In this document: in pieces, positions 62,044-64,000 of the stretch
Position numbering within the stretch: position 1 is the first letter of the stretch
Layout of the letters: each line of letters begins with the position of its first letter
Assembly (NCBI GenBank): GCA_947169155.1
Contig: CAMVON010000002.1
Location: forward strand, 1 to 64,000
Length of the DNA: 64,000 nt
Source of the DNA: an uncultured Clostridiaceae bacterium
Lineage (GTDB): Bacteria; Bacillota; Clostridia; TANB77; CAG-465
Direction: 5' to 3'
Notes under the pieces: model-generated
What the model was told of the DNA's origin: nothing
The model's input: the letters and a program-made list of their open reading frames with translations, nothing else
The model's database searches: none
Translations under genes and position numbers: made by a program

Positions 62044-63675
62044 CTAATTTCGTTCATATATTGAAAAATAATCGTCTGTATATATCTTGTTATACATTCC
62101 ACTTCCATCAACAACAGTATGAATTATACTATCGTTAGATAAAATTATATGTGTAATATTATACTTTTCAAATATAGTTTCGGGATAAATTTTCATGGTA
62201 TGTACTTTCATATAATCTGTAAACACAGTACATTTAGAATTAAATTCTGGAGCATATAAATCTGCTCTTGAATCTATGAATACTGGAATATCATTTAATA
62301 ATAAATAACTTCCAAAATTATATTCATTAAATAATCGTATATTGTTTACATCTAAATTCTCTTTAATATAAGTTGTAGCATCTACTGGATATATAGTATA
62401 ATCAATAAACCTACTTTGAAGATTATTTGCAATTGTAGGCAATGTCATAAATGTTAATAAAATACCAGCATATAGATATACTTTTTTATGGCTAGATATA
62501 AAGTTATTTATTTTTTTATCTATTTCTTCATTAGGTATTAAATATTCTTTTATTAACCTAGCCAGTGGAAAACTTCCAAGTAATATTAGCATAGACTCTT
62601 GTCTACCACTAAAAATTGTTAGTAATGAAAGTCCACCAACTAAGAAGAAATCAGATAATCTTAGTTTTAAATCTTTGAACAAGAATAACCAGCCAAAAAT
62701 GACACTAAATATTATAAGAGTTGGTCTTTTAACTAATACAACCGGAAGATGCTCTGAAATATAGTGAGTAGTATTTCCAATAATAGTTCTAATTAAATAA
62801 GTAAATGGTACATTTGAACCAAGTGGACAAATAAATCCTGCTAAGATACAAAGCAACATTACTAGAATTAAATAAAAAGAGTTATTATTTAAATCAGCTA
62901 CAATCTTATATGGATTTTCTCTGCTTTGCATTCTAGCCTTAATTCTTGCGTCTCTGTTAGCTATTTCTATCTTCATTTTTTCTTCTAATTCTTTAATTCT
63001 TTCAGAACTAGAATCTTTTTTCTTTAATTGCTTTATTTCCTTTTCATATGCCTTTACTATGGAATTATCTATATATAATTTATCTGTTAACCATATCCAT
63101 AATTGAGTTCCGATGTGTGGCAAAAATAGAATAAAGAAAAATGGCCACACAGCAGAGTGTATATTAACTATTAATATAGATATAACAAATAGAAATACAG
63201 CGTATATTATTTTTTTCTTTTCAACAAATCTCTCTATTAAATAATATTCAAGAGCAAATAGAATAAAAGTAACTAATTGAGCTCTTGCAGTTAAGAATCC
63301 TCTAAGTAAAAAAATAGTAAATAAAGAAACCATTAATGATACTATAGAGTTTTTACATAGTTTCTTGTTACATAGAAATATAGTTAATCCAAGTATTGAA
63401 CTTAAGATTCCAGTAGCAATATATACAGCTTTAAATCCGCCTAAAGCATATACTTTATATGTAGCAAAATCATAAAGCCAATGCGGATAAGTATAATCCA
63501 AGTTTTCATGTATCGAAAAAGGATCTTTCATATCTATTCCATCAGTATCAATTTTTTCACCAATTTTTATTGTATAAAAAGTGTCGTTTTGAAACTCTAG
63601 CGGAGTTACAGCAAAACTAAAAAGTATAATAAAAATAGAAAAGATAACTGTCATAAATTTATTATTTTTATTCAT
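62044..63675 (-). CDS. polytopic membrane protein, GT-C glycosyltransferase-like
   Basis: 543 aa with about eleven hydrophobic segments. After the first helix an extracytoplasmic loop carries LEFQNDTFYTIKIGEKI and YPHWLYDFATYKVY, resembling the first periplasmic loop of GT-C glycosyltransferases with an acidic motif (ND). The middle holds a charged cytoplasmic insert (about 215-250, KKKDSSSERIKELEEKMK). The C-terminal domain is soluble and outside, with NIRLFNEYNFGSYLLLNDIP. A role in adding a sugar to a lipid-linked or surface acceptor is plausible, but no donor site is certain. AGAGGTGAATT precedes the start. Confidence 0.6.
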   Translation of the reverse strand: MNKNNKFMTVIFSIFIILFSFAVTPLEFQNDTFYTIKIGEKIDTDGIDMKDPFSIHENLDYTYPHWLYDFATYKVYALGGFKAVYIATGILSSILGLTIFLCNKKLCKNSIVSLMVSLFTIFLLRGFLTARAQLVTFILFALEYYLIERFVEKKKIIYAVFLFVISILIVNIHSAVWPFFFILFLPHIGTQLWIWLTDKLYIDNSIVKAYEKEIKQLKKKDSSSERIKELEEKMKIEIANRDARIKARMQSRENPYKIVADLNNNSFYLILVMLLCILAGFICPLGSNVPFTYLIRTIIGNTTHYISEHLPVVLVKRPTLIIFSVIFGWLFLFKDLKLRLSDFFLVGGLSLLTIFSGRQESMLILLGSFPLARLIKEYLIPNEEIDKKINNFISSHKKVYLYAGILLTFMTLPTIANNLQSRFIDYTIYPVDATTYIKENLDVNNIRLFNEYNFGSYLLLNDIPVFIDSRADLYAPEFNSKCTVFTDYMKVHTMKIYPETIFEKYNITHIILSNDSIIHTVVDGSGMYNKIYTDDYFSIYERN

Positions 63676-63816
63676 AATTCACCTCTAAAATTTTCAAAAA
63701 TATTTTATCATTTAAATATAATTAAAGCAATATAATGTTCTTGTATATTGTTTAGTATAATGATATAATTTTCATAGTTGAAATCAAGAAGAAACTACAT
63801 ATTATGTTATATAAAA

Positions 63817-63845
63817 TTGACTTTAAGGCTTGAGTATGGTATAAT
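63817..63845 (+). promoter_or_regulatory. sigma-A-type promoter
   Basis: TTGACT (63817-63822), 17-base spacer, TATAAT (63840-63845). It precedes the last gene by about 120 bases; the leader between them shows no clear fold. Confidence 0.7.
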
Positions 63846-63974
63846 AATTAAGTCTTATTACGTGAAATATCTTAATTTGTTAATTATAGCGAAAGCTAAA
63901 AACATAAATGAACGGGTTTTTAAAAGTTATGTTTAAATTGTAAATTGAAAAGTATATAGAAAAGGAGAGATTTA

Positions 63975-64000
63975 ATGATAGAAGAAAATAACAAAAGCAA
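63975..64000 (+). CDS. start of a gene cut by the window edge
   Basis: ATG at 63975 follows AAAGGAGAG at a normal distance and opens MIEENNKSK before the window ends. Too short to identify. Confidence 0.6.

Overview
The window is AT-rich (by eye about 30% GC), densely packed DNA with Shine-Dalgarno sites of the GGAGG/GAGGTG type, heavy AGA arginine usage, and almost every gene ending in TAA or TAG followed by a compact hairpin-plus-T-run terminator. Gene content (Pth, L21/L27, Obg, TrpS, GerW/YtfJ with its DUF2953 partner, the pgk-tpi-gpmI-eno cluster) points to a chromosomal segment of a Bacillota bacterium, most likely an uncultured, possibly spore-forming clostridial lineage. I cannot name the genus.

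Layout. 1-6.9 kb: small accessory and stress-type genes (alpha/beta hydrolase fragment, HD phosphohydrolase, XRE regulator, TfoX-N protein, DUF3781, YoaP-type acetyltransferase) and an ABC exporter pair. 6.9-8.3 kb: a stand-alone reverse transcriptase on the minus strand, preceded by a strongly structured leader RNA with its own promoter. 8.4-14.2 kb: small conserved genes, two DnaJ-type zinc-finger microproteins and a VirD4/TraG coupling ATPase. 14.3-21.6 kb: pth, the L21 leader with rplU-rpmA, two tandem beta-CASP metallo-hydrolases, trpS and obg. 21.8-31.0 kb: DUF2207 and LemA membrane proteins, a divergent PAP2 protein, two tandem secreted paralogues, DUF2953-GerW, two small membrane proteins with long leaders, a candidate small RNA and a long-chain acyl-CoA ligase. 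31.1-34.6 kb: tRNA-Lys, a NadM-like nucleotidyltransferase, pgi, an OB-fold (SSB-like) protein and an M23 peptidase. 34.7-50.9 kb: a type IV secretion (T4SS) gene cluster: four VirB2-like pilin-type genes (two are double-unit proteins), PrgI-like protein, a free VirB4-N-like protein, VirB4 ATPase, VirB6/TrbL-like membrane proteins, three single-pass proteins, and a 1256-aa surface hydrolase with a glycine/alanine repeat. 51-53.1 kb: an S1-domain RNA-binding protein and a winged-helix replication-relaxation-like protein. 53.4-59.3 kb: pgk-tpiA-gpmI-(zinc ribbon)-eno. 59.5-64 kb: a frameshifted S41 peptidase, a helix-turn-helix protein, a secreted protein, a polytopic membrane protein and the start of one more gene.

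Two parts deserve most attention. First, the reverse transcriptase with its upstream RNA: the RNA is closed by a 10-bp terminal stem, contains five further helices and a possible 6-bp pseudoknot, and its promoter would start transcription at the terminal stem. This is the layout of retron and DRT-type defence reverse transcriptases, but the protein shows neither retron nor DGR signature motifs. Second, the T4SS: a nearly complete secretion apparatus with coupling protein, yet no relaxase, integrase or attachment site in 64 kb, lodged among housekeeping genes. No CRISPR array, insertion sequence, rRNA or prophage was seen.
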